Shown here piece by piece: positions 1 to 7,808 of a DNA stretch of 64,000 bases. The DNA lies in contig NZ_LMGK01000022.1 of NCBI RefSeq assembly GCF_001427125.1, forward strand, positions 224,126 through 288,125, given 5' to 3'. The stretch is from Pseudomonas sp. Root562 (lineage in GTDB: Bacteria > Pseudomonadota > Gammaproteobacteria > Pseudomonadales > Pseudomonadaceae). The notes under the pieces were generated by a model that was not told the origin of the DNA, did no database searches, and saw only the letters and a list, made by a program, of their open reading frames with translations. The translations under genes and the position numbers were made by a program. How positions within the stretch are numbered: the first letter of the stretch is position 1; each line of letters starts with the position of its first letter.

Positions 1-21
1 TGGCGATTTGGAAGCGGCTAT

Positions 22-37
22 CGCGAGCAGGCTCGCG
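22..37. repeat. REP-like short palindrome
   Basis: CGCGAGC and GCTCGCG form a perfect 7-bp inverted repeat with a 2-nt loop, just past the stop of the leftward transporter gene. The same GCGAGCAGG core recurs at 34420-34497, so it belongs to an interspersed family and may act as a 3' hairpin. Confidence 0.5.
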
Positions 38-65
38 CCCACAGGCCTGGTGAACATCACCCGAT

Positions 66-989
66 TCATTTCGCCAAGCGCTTGAGCCCCAGCACCATCA
101 CCCCTGCCCCCAGCAGCATCGCGCTCAAGAACAACGGATAAGAAATCCACCACGGCGTGCCTGCCGTCATCATGCTGAATTCGGACATTCCGCCGATGCT
201 TGCGATCAGGTTCAGCGGCAAAAACACCACATTGATCAACGTCAGTTTGCGCAACAGGTTGTTCATGCTGTTGTTCATCAGATTGCCCCGCGCGTCGATC
301 AGCCCGGAGAACACCGTCGAGTAGATTTCCGCCTGCTTGTAGCACTGGTTGTTTTCTATGATCAGGTCGTCGATCAGGCTGATGGCATGGGCATTGAAGT
401 GTTGCTTTTCTGCGTGGTTGCGCAGTCGGGTGAGGACCGCGCCGTTGCTGTGGATGGCATTGATGTAATAGATCAGGCTTTCGCTGAGGTTGAACATCTG
501 GATCAGGTGCTGATTCTGCATCGACGCATTGAATTTCTGCTGCAGCTCCCGGGCAACCAATTTGATCACCTTGAGGTGACCCAAGTAGTGATGGATGTTG
601 TTGAAGAGCAGATCGAGCAACACATCCAGCGGCGTGTTCAGCGCCTGACGCTTGCCCAACCCGCTCAGCGGCGCGTCATCGGTGGCGATCACCAGCAAGC
701 GGTCCGGGCAAAACAGCAAGCCACAGGATGACACTTCAAACGCCAGGCTCTGCGAGCCGGAGTAGTTTTCCGGGCGTTTCCAGATCAGGAACAGGTTGTC
801 GGGGTGAAACTCGATGCGCGACACCTCGTCAGGGTCGAGTGCCGACGCCAAGGCGTGTTCATCGAGTTTGAAATGGCTGTGCAACAGGTCGCGCTCGGCC
901 ACATCGGGATTGCTGAACAGCACGACCGGGGCATCCAGCCGATCGACGGCGTGCAGAGCGCCGTGGGTCAATTCAAAGCCCTTGATCAT
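66..989 (-). CDS. CorA-family divalent cation transporter with GMS in place of GMN
   Basis: This 307-residue protein has the CorA/ZntB layout: a soluble N-terminal domain, a long helical stretch (about residues 130-245) and two C-terminal membrane segments (about 248-266 and 281-303). The loop after the first membrane helix reads IGGMSEF (GMS at 267-269). The canonical motif of the family is GMN, which lies at the mouth of the pore and binds hydrated Mg2+. Here Asn is replaced by Ser, and the codons (ATG TCC) are clear in the sequence. The protein is therefore a CorA-like channel whose ion selectivity cannot be assumed to be Mg2+; Zn2+ or Co2+ transport is possible. It stands 7 bp downstream of the leftward ATP-grasp gene and may be co-transcribed with it. 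Confidence 0.8.
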   Translation of the reverse strand: MIKGFELTHGALHAVDRLDAPVVLFSNPDVAERDLLHSHFKLDEHALASALDPDEVSRIEFHPDNLFLIWKRPENYSGSQSLAFEVSSCGLLFCPDRLLVIATDDAPLSGLGKRQALNTPLDVLLDLLFNNIHHYLGHLKVIKLVARELQQKFNASMQNQHLIQMFNLSESLIYYINAIHSNGAVLTRLRNHAEKQHFNAHAISLIDDLIIENNQCYKQAEIYSTVFSGLIDARGNLMNNSMNNLLRKLTLINVVFLPLNLIASIGGMSEFSMMTAGTPWWISYPLFLSAMLLGAGVMVLGLKRLAK

Positions 990-996
990 CGGCTGA

Positions 997-2595
997 TCAC
1001 CAGGCCTGGCCGCGACGTTTCAGTTCCAGGCGTCGCACGAACTCTTCCAGCACCAGTGAATACAGGTCGTCTTGCAAATACGCGTCTTCGATGCCTGCGT
1101 CCATGTTCGGGTTGTCGTTGACCTCGATCACCACCACTTTGTCCCCCGACTGCTTGAGATCAACGCCGTACAGACCATCGCCGATCAGGTTGGCGGTCTT
1201 TACCGCCAGTTCCACCACCGCTCGCGGCGCTTCGTGGACGGCCAGGGTTCGGCACTCACCGTTGATATCCTGGCCTTTGGCCTTGTGGTTGTAGATTTGC
1301 CAATGGCCCTTGGACATGAAGTACTGGCAGGCAAAGATCGGCTTGCGGTTCAGCACGCCAATGCGCCAGTCGTACTCGGTGTAGAAAAACTCCTGCGCCA
1401 GCAACAACACCGAATGCTCGAACAATTCAGCGGTAGCTTCGAGCAAGGCTTGCTGGCTTTCGACCTTGATGACACCCCGGGAAAAACACCCGTCGGGGAT
1501 CTTCAGCACCAACGGAAACCCCAGGCGTTCGCCCACCCGTTCGAAATCTTCCGGTCGTTCCTTGTAGAGGATTTCAGTAGCGGGCATGCCCAGCTGGTGG
1601 CTCTTGAGCAAGTCGGTCAGGTACACCTTGTTGGTGCAACGCAGAATCGACGCCGGGTCGTCCATCACCACCAACCCTTCGCTTTCGGCCTTCTTGGCGA
1701 ATCGATACGTATGGTTGTCGACGCTGGTGGTCTCGCGGATCAGCAAGCCGTCGTATTCGGCAATTCGCGAATAGTCCTTGCGCTCGATCAGATCAACGTC
1801 GATCCCCAGCGTCCGGCCGACCCTGACAAAATTATCCAGCGCCTTGGCATTGGAGGGCGGCAAGGCTTCCTGGGGGTCATGCAGAATGGCCAGGTCGTAT
1901 CGGGCCAATCGCCGGGATCGCGGCTGGCGCCAGATTTTTCGACTGAAACTATCCAGGGATTGTGCAAACTGATCTTCCTGATCTTCGCGCAACTTATGCA
2001 GTGCACCCGACTTAACGCCTTCGATGTGCCAGCCGTTAGTTCGACGAAATTCAACTAACAAAATCGGGCAGGCAAATACTTCAAATAATTGCCGCGCCAA
2101 ATCCTGCAACGGCTCGATATTGGTCTTGCCGAAATAAAGTGTCAGGGTAAAACCTTCGGTATCGCTGTAAGCATGATGACTGAGCGCTTTTTCCAGGGTT
2201 TTATCCAAGTCATCCAACGCTAGACCGTACAAGGATTTACGGGTGAGTTCACTGATGGTTCGCACAGAGGGAATGACCTTGTGCCCACGGGCCTCTGCCA
2301 GCAGCGAGCAGTAGTACCCGTGCCCCAGATACTTGTAGCTGCGGCACAGGTTGATGACCTGAACCCGCTTGCCCTGGTCGTTGTCGCGGTTTTGTTCCAG
2401 GTATTCCTGGGCCGTGACAATGTCCTCGCTGGGAAAGTAGGAAGCCCAGTCCTCCCTGCGTTCGACGATGATAATCAACTGGCTGGAAGTTCTACCCGAC
2501 TCATTTGATGAACCTTTTAAATAAGTTTCAGAAGTGATTGCCGCCGGCAAAGTTTGCTCGGATACTTCGCGCCAATGACCTTGTACCGCTGACAT
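997..2595 (-). CDS. RimK-family ATP-grasp ligase with RLAN N-terminal domain
   Basis: This protein of about 532 residues resembles RimK-type ATP-grasp enzymes, which couple ATP hydrolysis to formation of an amide bond between a carboxylate and an amine (RimK itself adds Glu to ribosomal protein S6). The N-terminal half matches the RLAN (RimK-like ATP-grasp N-terminal) type. The C-terminal half carries the ATP-grasp fold, with the nucleotide-binding segment LVLKIPDGCFSRG and the metal-binding end EVNDNPNMDAG. I chose the ATG at 2595 because the 34 upstream in-frame residues are basic, low-complexity and run into the divergent gene. The gene is divergent from the GNAT-C39 fusion with 92 bp between the two starts. 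This pairing suggests a shared peptide-modifying role, but the substrate is unknown. Confidence 0.85.
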   Translation of the reverse strand: MSAVQGHWREVSEQTLPAAITSETYLKGSSNESGRTSSQLIIIVERREDWASYFPSEDIVTAQEYLEQNRDNDQGKRVQVINLCRSYKYLGHGYYCSLLAEARGHKVIPSVRTISELTRKSLYGLALDDLDKTLEKALSHHAYSDTEGFTLTLYFGKTNIEPLQDLARQLFEVFACPILLVEFRRTNGWHIEGVKSGALHKLREDQEDQFAQSLDSFSRKIWRQPRSRRLARYDLAILHDPQEALPPSNAKALDNFVRVGRTLGIDVDLIERKDYSRIAEYDGLLIRETTSVDNHTYRFAKKAESEGLVVMDDPASILRCTNKVYLTDLLKSHQLGMPATEILYKERPEDFERVGERLGFPLVLKIPDGCFSRGVIKVESQQALLEATAELFEHSVLLLAQEFFYTEYDWRIGVLNRKPIFACQYFMSKGHWQIYNHKAKGQDINGECRTLAVHEAPRAVVELAVKTANLIGDGLYGVDLKQSGDKVVVIEVNDNPNMDAGIEDAYLQDDLYSLVLEEFVRRLELKRRGQAW

Positions 2596-2687
2596 AGTGA
2601 TCGATCCGTTGGTGAACAAGACCTTTCCTATTAAGCACGATGTTTTTCGAAAGTCCCGTTTCGTTACGCAACTTTTACGGCGGTCGT

Positions 2688-3782
2688 ATGAATACATTAT
2701 TTCGTTTGGCGGTATTGCAAGACGTGCCTCAGTTATTGCAACTGGAAGAGCAGTGCTTCACCACCGATCGGCTCAACAGTCGCAGCTTTCAATGGATGAT
2801 TACTCGTGCCCACGGGCAACTGTTGGTAGCACAGCACGGTGAGCATTTGCTGGGTTACGCCGTGGTGCTATTTCATCGAGGTACGTCGCTGGCACGACTG
2901 TATTCGATCGCCATCGCCGCCCAGGCGCGAGGCAACGGATTGGGTAAAAAATTGCTCGATCGCGTCGAGGCCTGCGCTCTGGAGCACGACTGTGCTTATT
3001 TGCGGCTGGAGGTGCGTATCGACAATCCTGCGGCGATTGCCTTGTATGAACGCAACGGCTACCGGCGCTTCGCCGTGATTCATGACTATTACCAGGACCA
3101 TGCCGATGCGCTGCGCCTGCAAAAACGCATCCTTGAGCATCGCGAGTCGCGTAACGTTCAAGTGCCTTATTACGCACAAACCACCGAATTCACCTGCGGT
3201 CCGGCTTGCCTGATCATGGCCATGGCCGCACTGCAGCGTGACCAATATCCGCAGCGCCGCGAAGAACTGCAGATCTGGCGCGAGGCGACTACCGTTTTCA
3301 TGACCTCCGGCCACGGTGGCTGCAGCCCTCAAGGCTTGGCGTTGGCGGCCTGGCGCCGCGGGTTTCGGGTGCGTCTGCAACTGAGCATGAGCGGGCCGTT
3401 GTTTCTCGACGGCGTGCGCAACGAGCATAAAAAAGACGTAATGCGTCTGGTGCACGAAGCGTTCACTGAACAGCTGCTTGCCAGCGACGTCGAGTGCGAA
3501 ATCGGCGGACAGCTGGACCTCCCACGGCTGCTGGAGCAAGGCGGTCAGCCTTTGGTACTGATCAGCAGCTATCGCCTGACTCGTTCCAAATCACCGCACT
3601 GGGTGATCGTTACCGATTGCGACGACGAATTCGTCTATCTACACGATCCCGATGTGGACCACAGCCAGCATCGACAAACCATGGACTGCCAGCATGTGCC
3701 GGTCAGCCATGGGGAATTCGAGAAGATGTGCAGCTTTGGTCGGGACAAGTTAAGGGCGGCGGTGATCCTGCATAACCGTTGA
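2688..3782 (+). CDS. GNAT acetyltransferase fused to a C39-like cysteine peptidase
   Basis: The product has 364 residues in two domains. Residues 1 to about 150 are a GNAT N-acetyltransferase related to RimI, with the acetyl-CoA loop QARGNGLGKK. From about 160 to the end is a papain-like C39 peptidase fold: Cys170 in EFTCGPAC, His304 in SPHWVIV and Asp320 in LHDPD form a plausible catalytic triad. There is no ABC-transporter domain, unlike bacteriocin-exporting C39 proteins. The ATG at 2688 starts exactly at the GNAT domain; an upstream frame opens at 2640 but adds only 16 residues. It is divergent from the RLAN ATP-grasp gene, and the two probably act on the same peptide or protein. Expected activities are N-terminal acetylation and proteolysis or peptide ligation; the target is unknown. 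Confidence 0.85.
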   Translation: MNTLFRLAVLQDVPQLLQLEEQCFTTDRLNSRSFQWMITRAHGQLLVAQHGEHLLGYAVVLFHRGTSLARLYSIAIAAQARGNGLGKKLLDRVEACALEHDCAYLRLEVRIDNPAAIALYERNGYRRFAVIHDYYQDHADALRLQKRILEHRESRNVQVPYYAQTTEFTCGPACLIMAMAALQRDQYPQRREELQIWREATTVFMTSGHGGCSPQGLALAAWRRGFRVRLQLSMSGPLFLDGVRNEHKKDVMRLVHEAFTEQLLASDVECEIGGQLDLPRLLEQGGQPLVLISSYRLTRSKSPHWVIVTDCDDEFVYLHDPDVDHSQHRQTMDCQHVPVSHGEFEKMCSFGRDKLRAAVILHNR

Positions 3783-3785
3783 AAA

Positions 3786-3858
3786 GATCGCAGCCTGCGG
3801 CGACGCTTCCAGGTCGCGCGTGTTCATACAGGCGCTGCAGCAGGCTGCGATCCTTTTT
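3786..3858. terminator. Long-loop hairpin between convergent genes
   Basis: Perfect 13-bp arms GATCGCAGCCTGC (3786-3798) and GCAGGCTGCGATC (3840-3852) enclose a 41-nt loop and are followed by CTTTTT. The element lies between the stops of the convergent GNAT-C39 and sugar dehydrogenase genes. It may serve as a terminator, and the GATCGCAGCCTGC arm is of a type that looks like an interspersed repeat. Confidence 0.55.
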
Positions 3859-3861
3859 GCG

Positions 3862-5013
3862 TTACTTCAATCCGACTTTATACAACGTGCCGTCCTCTTC
3901 ATCGGTCAACACATACAAGTAACCATCCGGCCCTTGCCGCACATCGCGGATGCGCTTGTTCAGTTCCCCCAGCAGGCGCTCTTCGTGAACCACCTTGTCG
4001 CCGTCGAACTGCAAACGGATCAGTTCCTGCGTGACGAGCGCACCAATGAAAACGTTGTGTTGCCAGGCCTTGAAACGATCGCCGTCGTAGAACGCCATGC
4101 CGCTCAACCCGGGAGATTTTTCCCAGAAATGCCGTGGCCCGACGGTGCCTTCGGCGGTTTTGCCCTGGGCTTCAGGAATGGGCAGCCCGGAATAGTTGAT
4201 GCCGTGAGTCGCCAATGGCCAACCGTAATTCTTGCCGCGCTCAATCACGTTGATCTCGTCCCCGCCCCGAGGCCCGTGTTCGTTTTCCCACAGTGTGCCG
4301 GTCCATGGGTTGAGTGCCGCACCTTGCGGATTGCGCACCCCGTAGGACCAGATCTCGGGACGCACACCGGACTGACCGACAAACGGGTTGTCGTCCGGTA
4401 CCTTGCCGTCGGGATAAATGCGTACGACCTTGCCTTGGAGTTTGTCGAGGTCTTGTGCGGTTGGCCGGTCGTTGTTTTCCCCGAGGGTAATGAACAGATA
4501 ACCATCACGGTCAAATACCAGCCGTGAGCCAAAATGGTTGCCGACGGATAGCTTGGGTTCCTGACGGAAAATCACCGTGAAATCCCTGAGGCTCGTCAGG
4601 TCTTCGGACAGCCTGCCGCGACCGACGGCCGTACCGGCCTTGTTACCCTGACCACCACCCTCGGCGTAGGACAGGTAGATCAAGCGGTCTTGCTTGAAGT
4701 CGGGTGACAGCACCACATCCAGCAAGCCGCCCTGCCCTTTGGCCCAGACCTTGGGCACTCCGCTGATCGGCGCCGACACCTTGCCCTGCGTGTTGACCAG
4801 GCGCAGATTACCGGGCCTTTCCGTTACCAGCATGCCCTGGCGATCCGGCAGAAACGCCACGGACCAGGGGTGCTCCAGCCCCTCGGCGATGGGCGTGACT
4901 TCAAGCGTGCCCAGTTCACTTTTCATCGCCTGCGCGGACGCGGCAAGCACAGGCGGCGTAACGGTCAACATTGCACTGGCACAGAGAGCGGTCAGAAGAG
5001 ATTTACACAACAT
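3862..5013 (-). CDS. PQQ-dependent aldose sugar dehydrogenase (YliI/Asd-like)
   Basis: This 383-residue periplasmic protein begins with a signal peptide ending near VLAASAQA. The mature part is the six-bladed propeller of soluble aldose dehydrogenases. Supporting segments are HPWSVAFLPD near the N-terminus, GNHFGSRLVFDRDGYLFITLGE, YSYGVRNPQG-like text (EIWSYGVRNPQGAALNP) and ENEHGPRGGDEIN, which carry the catalytic His and PQQ contacts known in this family. It would oxidise aldoses to lactones and pass electrons to the respiratory chain. AAGGA stands 7 nt before the ATG. It ends convergently with the GNAT-C39 gene. The physiological sugar cannot be read from the sequence. Confidence 0.88.
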   Translation of the reverse strand: MLCKSLLTALCASAMLTVTPPVLAASAQAMKSELGTLEVTPIAEGLEHPWSVAFLPDRQGMLVTERPGNLRLVNTQGKVSAPISGVPKVWAKGQGGLLDVVLSPDFKQDRLIYLSYAEGGGQGNKAGTAVGRGRLSEDLTSLRDFTVIFRQEPKLSVGNHFGSRLVFDRDGYLFITLGENNDRPTAQDLDKLQGKVVRIYPDGKVPDDNPFVGQSGVRPEIWSYGVRNPQGAALNPWTGTLWENEHGPRGGDEINVIERGKNYGWPLATHGINYSGLPIPEAQGKTAEGTVGPRHFWEKSPGLSGMAFYDGDRFKAWQHNVFIGALVTQELIRLQFDGDKVVHEERLLGELNKRIRDVRQGPDGYLYVLTDEEDGTLYKVGLK

Positions 5014-5065
5014 GCACGATTCCTTTTGTCATGAGAATGGCGGGGAGAAATGCAGATTTTGCCGT

Positions 5066-5419
5066 TCAACGAATGGGAGTACCCCGCGCTGGCGGGTTGG
5101 GTATGAATCTGGGAGAGCTGGCGGGAGCCGCTGGCGTCTGCGGGTAGCGATTGCCGATGCCACCGTTGTCGAGGGTTGGCGGACGTGGCACAGGGACCGT
5201 GTTCGGTCCTCGGATCGCCGGGGCACTGGGTTGCGTGCCTTGCATGCTGTTGGGATTGGCCCGGCGAATCGGGCTGTTGTAGGGGTTGTTGTTACCGCTG
5301 TTCGGCAGGCTCTGCGCCAAAAGCAACGGCGCGTGAGTCGAAGGGACTTGCGCCTGGGCCAATGGGCCGAGAATGCTGCTCGAGGCCAACAGGATGAAGC
5401 CGAAGATGCATCTGTTCAT
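5066..5419 (-). CDS. Small secreted proline/asparagine-rich protein
   Basis: The predicted product is about 117 residues, starting at the ATG at 5419 where a typical signal peptide begins (MNRCIFGFILLASSSILG, cleavage after AQA). The mature part is rich in Pro, Asn, Ser and Arg with no recognisable fold, so it is probably disordered in the periplasm or envelope. I do not recognise a family. It lies 52 bp upstream of the sugar dehydrogenase on the same strand and might be co-expressed with it. An upstream in-frame ATG at 5461 would add 14 basic residues that fit a signal peptide less well. Confidence 0.6.
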   Translation of the reverse strand: MNRCIFGFILLASSSILGPLAQAQVPSTHAPLLLAQSLPNSGNNNPYNSPIRRANPNSMQGTQPSAPAIRGPNTVPVPRPPTLDNGGIGNRYPQTPAAPASSPRFIPNPPARGTPIR

Positions 5420-5609
5420 GGGTTGCCTCTGGGCACGCGCGTGTAAGGTCTTCGATAGCACGCTACGCCCCGGGTTCGGATTTGTTAATCAAAACCTCAA
5501 CGGCAAGGTGTAACACGAAGTTGATCCTGCGCGAGAGACGGGCTGCAGGCCGCTGAAACTTTTGCTCCAGGCCTACGGTCACCTGATCATCACTCGCGAG
5601 AACACGACC

Positions 5610-6470
5610 ATGGCACGGGCAATCTGGAAAGGCGCGATCAGTTTCGGACTGGTGCATATCCCCGTGGCGCTGGTCTCAGCGACCTCTTCCCAAGGGGTGG
5701 ACTTCGACTGGCTCGACAGCCGCAGCATGGAGCCGGTGGGCTACAAGCGTGTGAACAAGGTCACCGGCAAGGAGGTGACCAAGGAACACATCGTCAAAGG
5801 TGTAGCCTACGAAAAGGGTCGTTATGTGGTGCTCAGCGAAGAGGAAATTCGCTCAGCGCACCCCGTATCCACGCAGACCATCGACATTTTCGCCTTTGTC
5901 GACGGCGAGCAGATTCCGCTGCAAAACATCGATACGCCCTATTACCTGGCACCGGATAAACGTGGCGGCAAAGTCTACGCGTTGTTGCGCGAGACGTTGA
6001 CCAAAACCAAGAAAGTCGCGTTGGCACGCGTGGTGTTGCATACCCGCCAGTACCTCGCGGCATTGATGCCACTGGAATCGGCGCTGGTACTGGTCAAACT
6101 GCGTTGGCCGGCGGAAGTCCGCAGCCTTGACGAGCTGGCGTTAGGGCCGGACGTCACCAAAGCAGAACTGGCCAAAGGTGAACTCGACATGGCCAAACGC
6201 CTGGTGGAGGACATGAGCGCAGAATGGACGCCCGAAGATTACCGGGATGAATTCGAAGACAAGATCATGGCCCTGGTCGACAAGAAGGCCCATGAAGGCA
6301 AGATCGAAGACGTTGAAACGGCGACTGGCGAAGAAGAGCGCAAGACCGCGGATGTCATCGATTTGACCGAACTGCTCAAGCGCAGTCTTGGGGGCAGGAG
6401 CGCCGACAAGGCGCCAGCCAAGAGCAAATCAGCGAGTAAACCGGCTGCGCGGAAGAAAGTCAGCAAGTGA
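5610..6470 (+). CDS. ku: Bacterial Ku, non-homologous end-joining protein
   Basis: The 286-residue product starts MARAIWKGAISFGLV, the hallmark N-terminus of bacterial Ku, and continues through the Ku beta-barrel core (for example DTPYYLAPDKRGGKVYALLRE). It forms a homodimeric ring that binds double-strand DNA ends and recruits the ligase/polymerase LigD. After about residue 255 comes a Lys/Ala/Ser-rich tail, typical of Ku proteins with extra DNA-binding extensions. No ligD is present nearby, so it must be elsewhere in the genome. I placed the start at 5610 by homology; the frame opens at 5562 but those 16 residues do not fit the family. Confidence 0.95.
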   Translation: MARAIWKGAISFGLVHIPVALVSATSSQGVDFDWLDSRSMEPVGYKRVNKVTGKEVTKEHIVKGVAYEKGRYVVLSEEEIRSAHPVSTQTIDIFAFVDGEQIPLQNIDTPYYLAPDKRGGKVYALLRETLTKTKKVALARVVLHTRQYLAALMPLESALVLVKLRWPAEVRSLDELALGPDVTKAELAKGELDMAKRLVEDMSAEWTPEDYRDEFEDKIMALVDKKAHEGKIEDVETATGEEERKTADVIDLTELLKRSLGGRSADKAPAKSKSASKPAARKKVSK

Positions 6471-6536
6471 TGCGGTGAATTTTCCGGCGTCATCGCAGGC
6501 AGGCCCGCGATGACGTCAGCAGCACTGACAAGAGAT

Positions 6537-7436
6537 TCAGACCAGGACAAAAATCGCCAGCAGACCACCGAAGAAGGCCCATTTCTGCAAGTAATAGAGC
6601 TTGCGATTACGCTTCTTCAATTCCTTGCCGCGCAGACGAATCTTGTAAATCCTGCCGAACAGGCGATTGATGCCACCCGTCTTGTCGCCCGCCTCGTTGG
6701 GCGCGCCGGCAGCCGACATCACCGTGCGGCTGAACCAGCCATTGAACGCGGCTGCCCAGCGATACTTCATGGGGCGCTCGATATCGCAGAACAGAATGAT
6801 GCGGTTCTGTTGGGTGGTGTTTTCCGCGTAATGAATGAAGGTCTCATCAAACATCACGGCTTCGCCATCACGCCAGTGATAGTTCTCGCCATCGACGTTG
6901 ATATAGCAACCGGCATCATTAGGCGTTTCCAGTCCCAGGTGATAACGATAGGAACCAGCATACGGATCACGGTGACGAACCAGTTTGGAGCCCGGCGGCA
7001 ACTCGGCGAACATCGCGGCCTTGATCGAGCCGATGCTCTGAACCAACTCAGTGGTGCGCGGGCACAGTTTCATCGCCGACGGGTGATTGTCGCCGTACCA
7101 CTTGAGATAGAAGCGCTTCCAGCCCGTCTTGAAAAACGAGTTGAAGCCAACATCATCGTATTGGTTGGAACGCTTGATCTCGCCGGCACGCAGCAGGTTC
7201 TGGCCTTCGGCGCGGATTTCCTGCCAATGGGTTTGCAGGGGCGTCAGGTCGGGAAAGTCCGCCGGATTCAGGTAGGGCTTGTTGGGGACTTTCGAGAACA
7301 GATAAAGAAAGCAATTGATCGGCGCCAGAAACGTCGAGTGATCGCTCAACTGGCGCCCCAACTTGTGGCGCACGCGACCGCGCAGATGGACGTACGCGAT
7401 GGATACAACGTAGACAGCGGCAATGATCAGTTTCAC
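6537..7436 (-). CDS. lpxO: Lipid A 2-hydroxylase LpxO (Asp/Asn beta-hydroxylase family)
   Basis: About 299 residues. LpxO is an Fe2+/2-oxoglutarate-dependent dioxygenase that 2-hydroxylates a secondary acyl chain of lipid A at the cytoplasmic membrane. The sequence starts with a membrane helix (residues 3-19) followed by HLRGRVRHKLGRQLSDHSTF. It has the Fe-binding HxD in LVRHRDPYAGSYRYHLGL and a second His in DETFIHYAENTTQQNRI. A C-terminal hydrophobic segment (FFGGLLAIFVLV) follows a basic stretch. I chose the GTG at 7436 because family members start directly with KL plus the membrane helix; another GTG at 7448 adds four residues. The gene is single, with its own promoter region shared with the divergent ybiT. 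Confidence 0.9.
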   Translation of the reverse strand: MKLIIAAVYVVSIAYVHLRGRVRHKLGRQLSDHSTFLAPINCFLYLFSKVPNKPYLNPADFPDLTPLQTHWQEIRAEGQNLLRAGEIKRSNQYDDVGFNSFFKTGWKRFYLKWYGDNHPSAMKLCPRTTELVQSIGSIKAAMFAELPPGSKLVRHRDPYAGSYRYHLGLETPNDAGCYINVDGENYHWRDGEAVMFDETFIHYAENTTQQNRIILFCDIERPMKYRWAAAFNGWFSRTVMSAAGAPNEAGDKTGGINRLFGRIYKIRLRGKELKKRNRKLYYLQKWAFFGGLLAIFVLV

Positions 7437-7448
7437 GGAAATCGTCAC

Positions 7449-7808
7449 ACATCAGAAGTGAACAAACTGCGCCCCTTGCCAGCCAGCGGCGTGTGGAGGC
7501 TTGTGCAGCGTCTTTTGGCCCGTTTTCGAGCCAGGCCGTATGTCGGCCTCGGTGAGAGATGGCATTTTAGCCACACTTTGTAACCAATAGTTAACCTATA
7601 ACATTGAAAATGCGCACTGCTACCGCCAAAACGACGGTGTGGCCTCCATTGCCCTATCGTTTAAAGAGCCAGACCAGTACAATCGCCGCCAAACTTTACG
7701 CGCCACCTCGTTGATGACGGAAAAAACCCGTTTCAGCGCACCTTGACTCGGGTCAAGCGCGGTCCAGCCGCCACCCTGGCTACTCTGAATGCTTCGCAGG
7801 AAAAACCT
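7449..7808. other. Divergent intergenic region lpxO/ybiT
   Basis: About 360 bp separate the two divergent starts. It is AT-richer than the flanking genes around 7575-7620. I see no convincing gene, hairpin or recognisable operator; it should hold the promoters of both genes. The frame of ybiT is open from 7743, but those codons do not match the family and precede a good ribosome-binding site. Confidence 0.5.
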
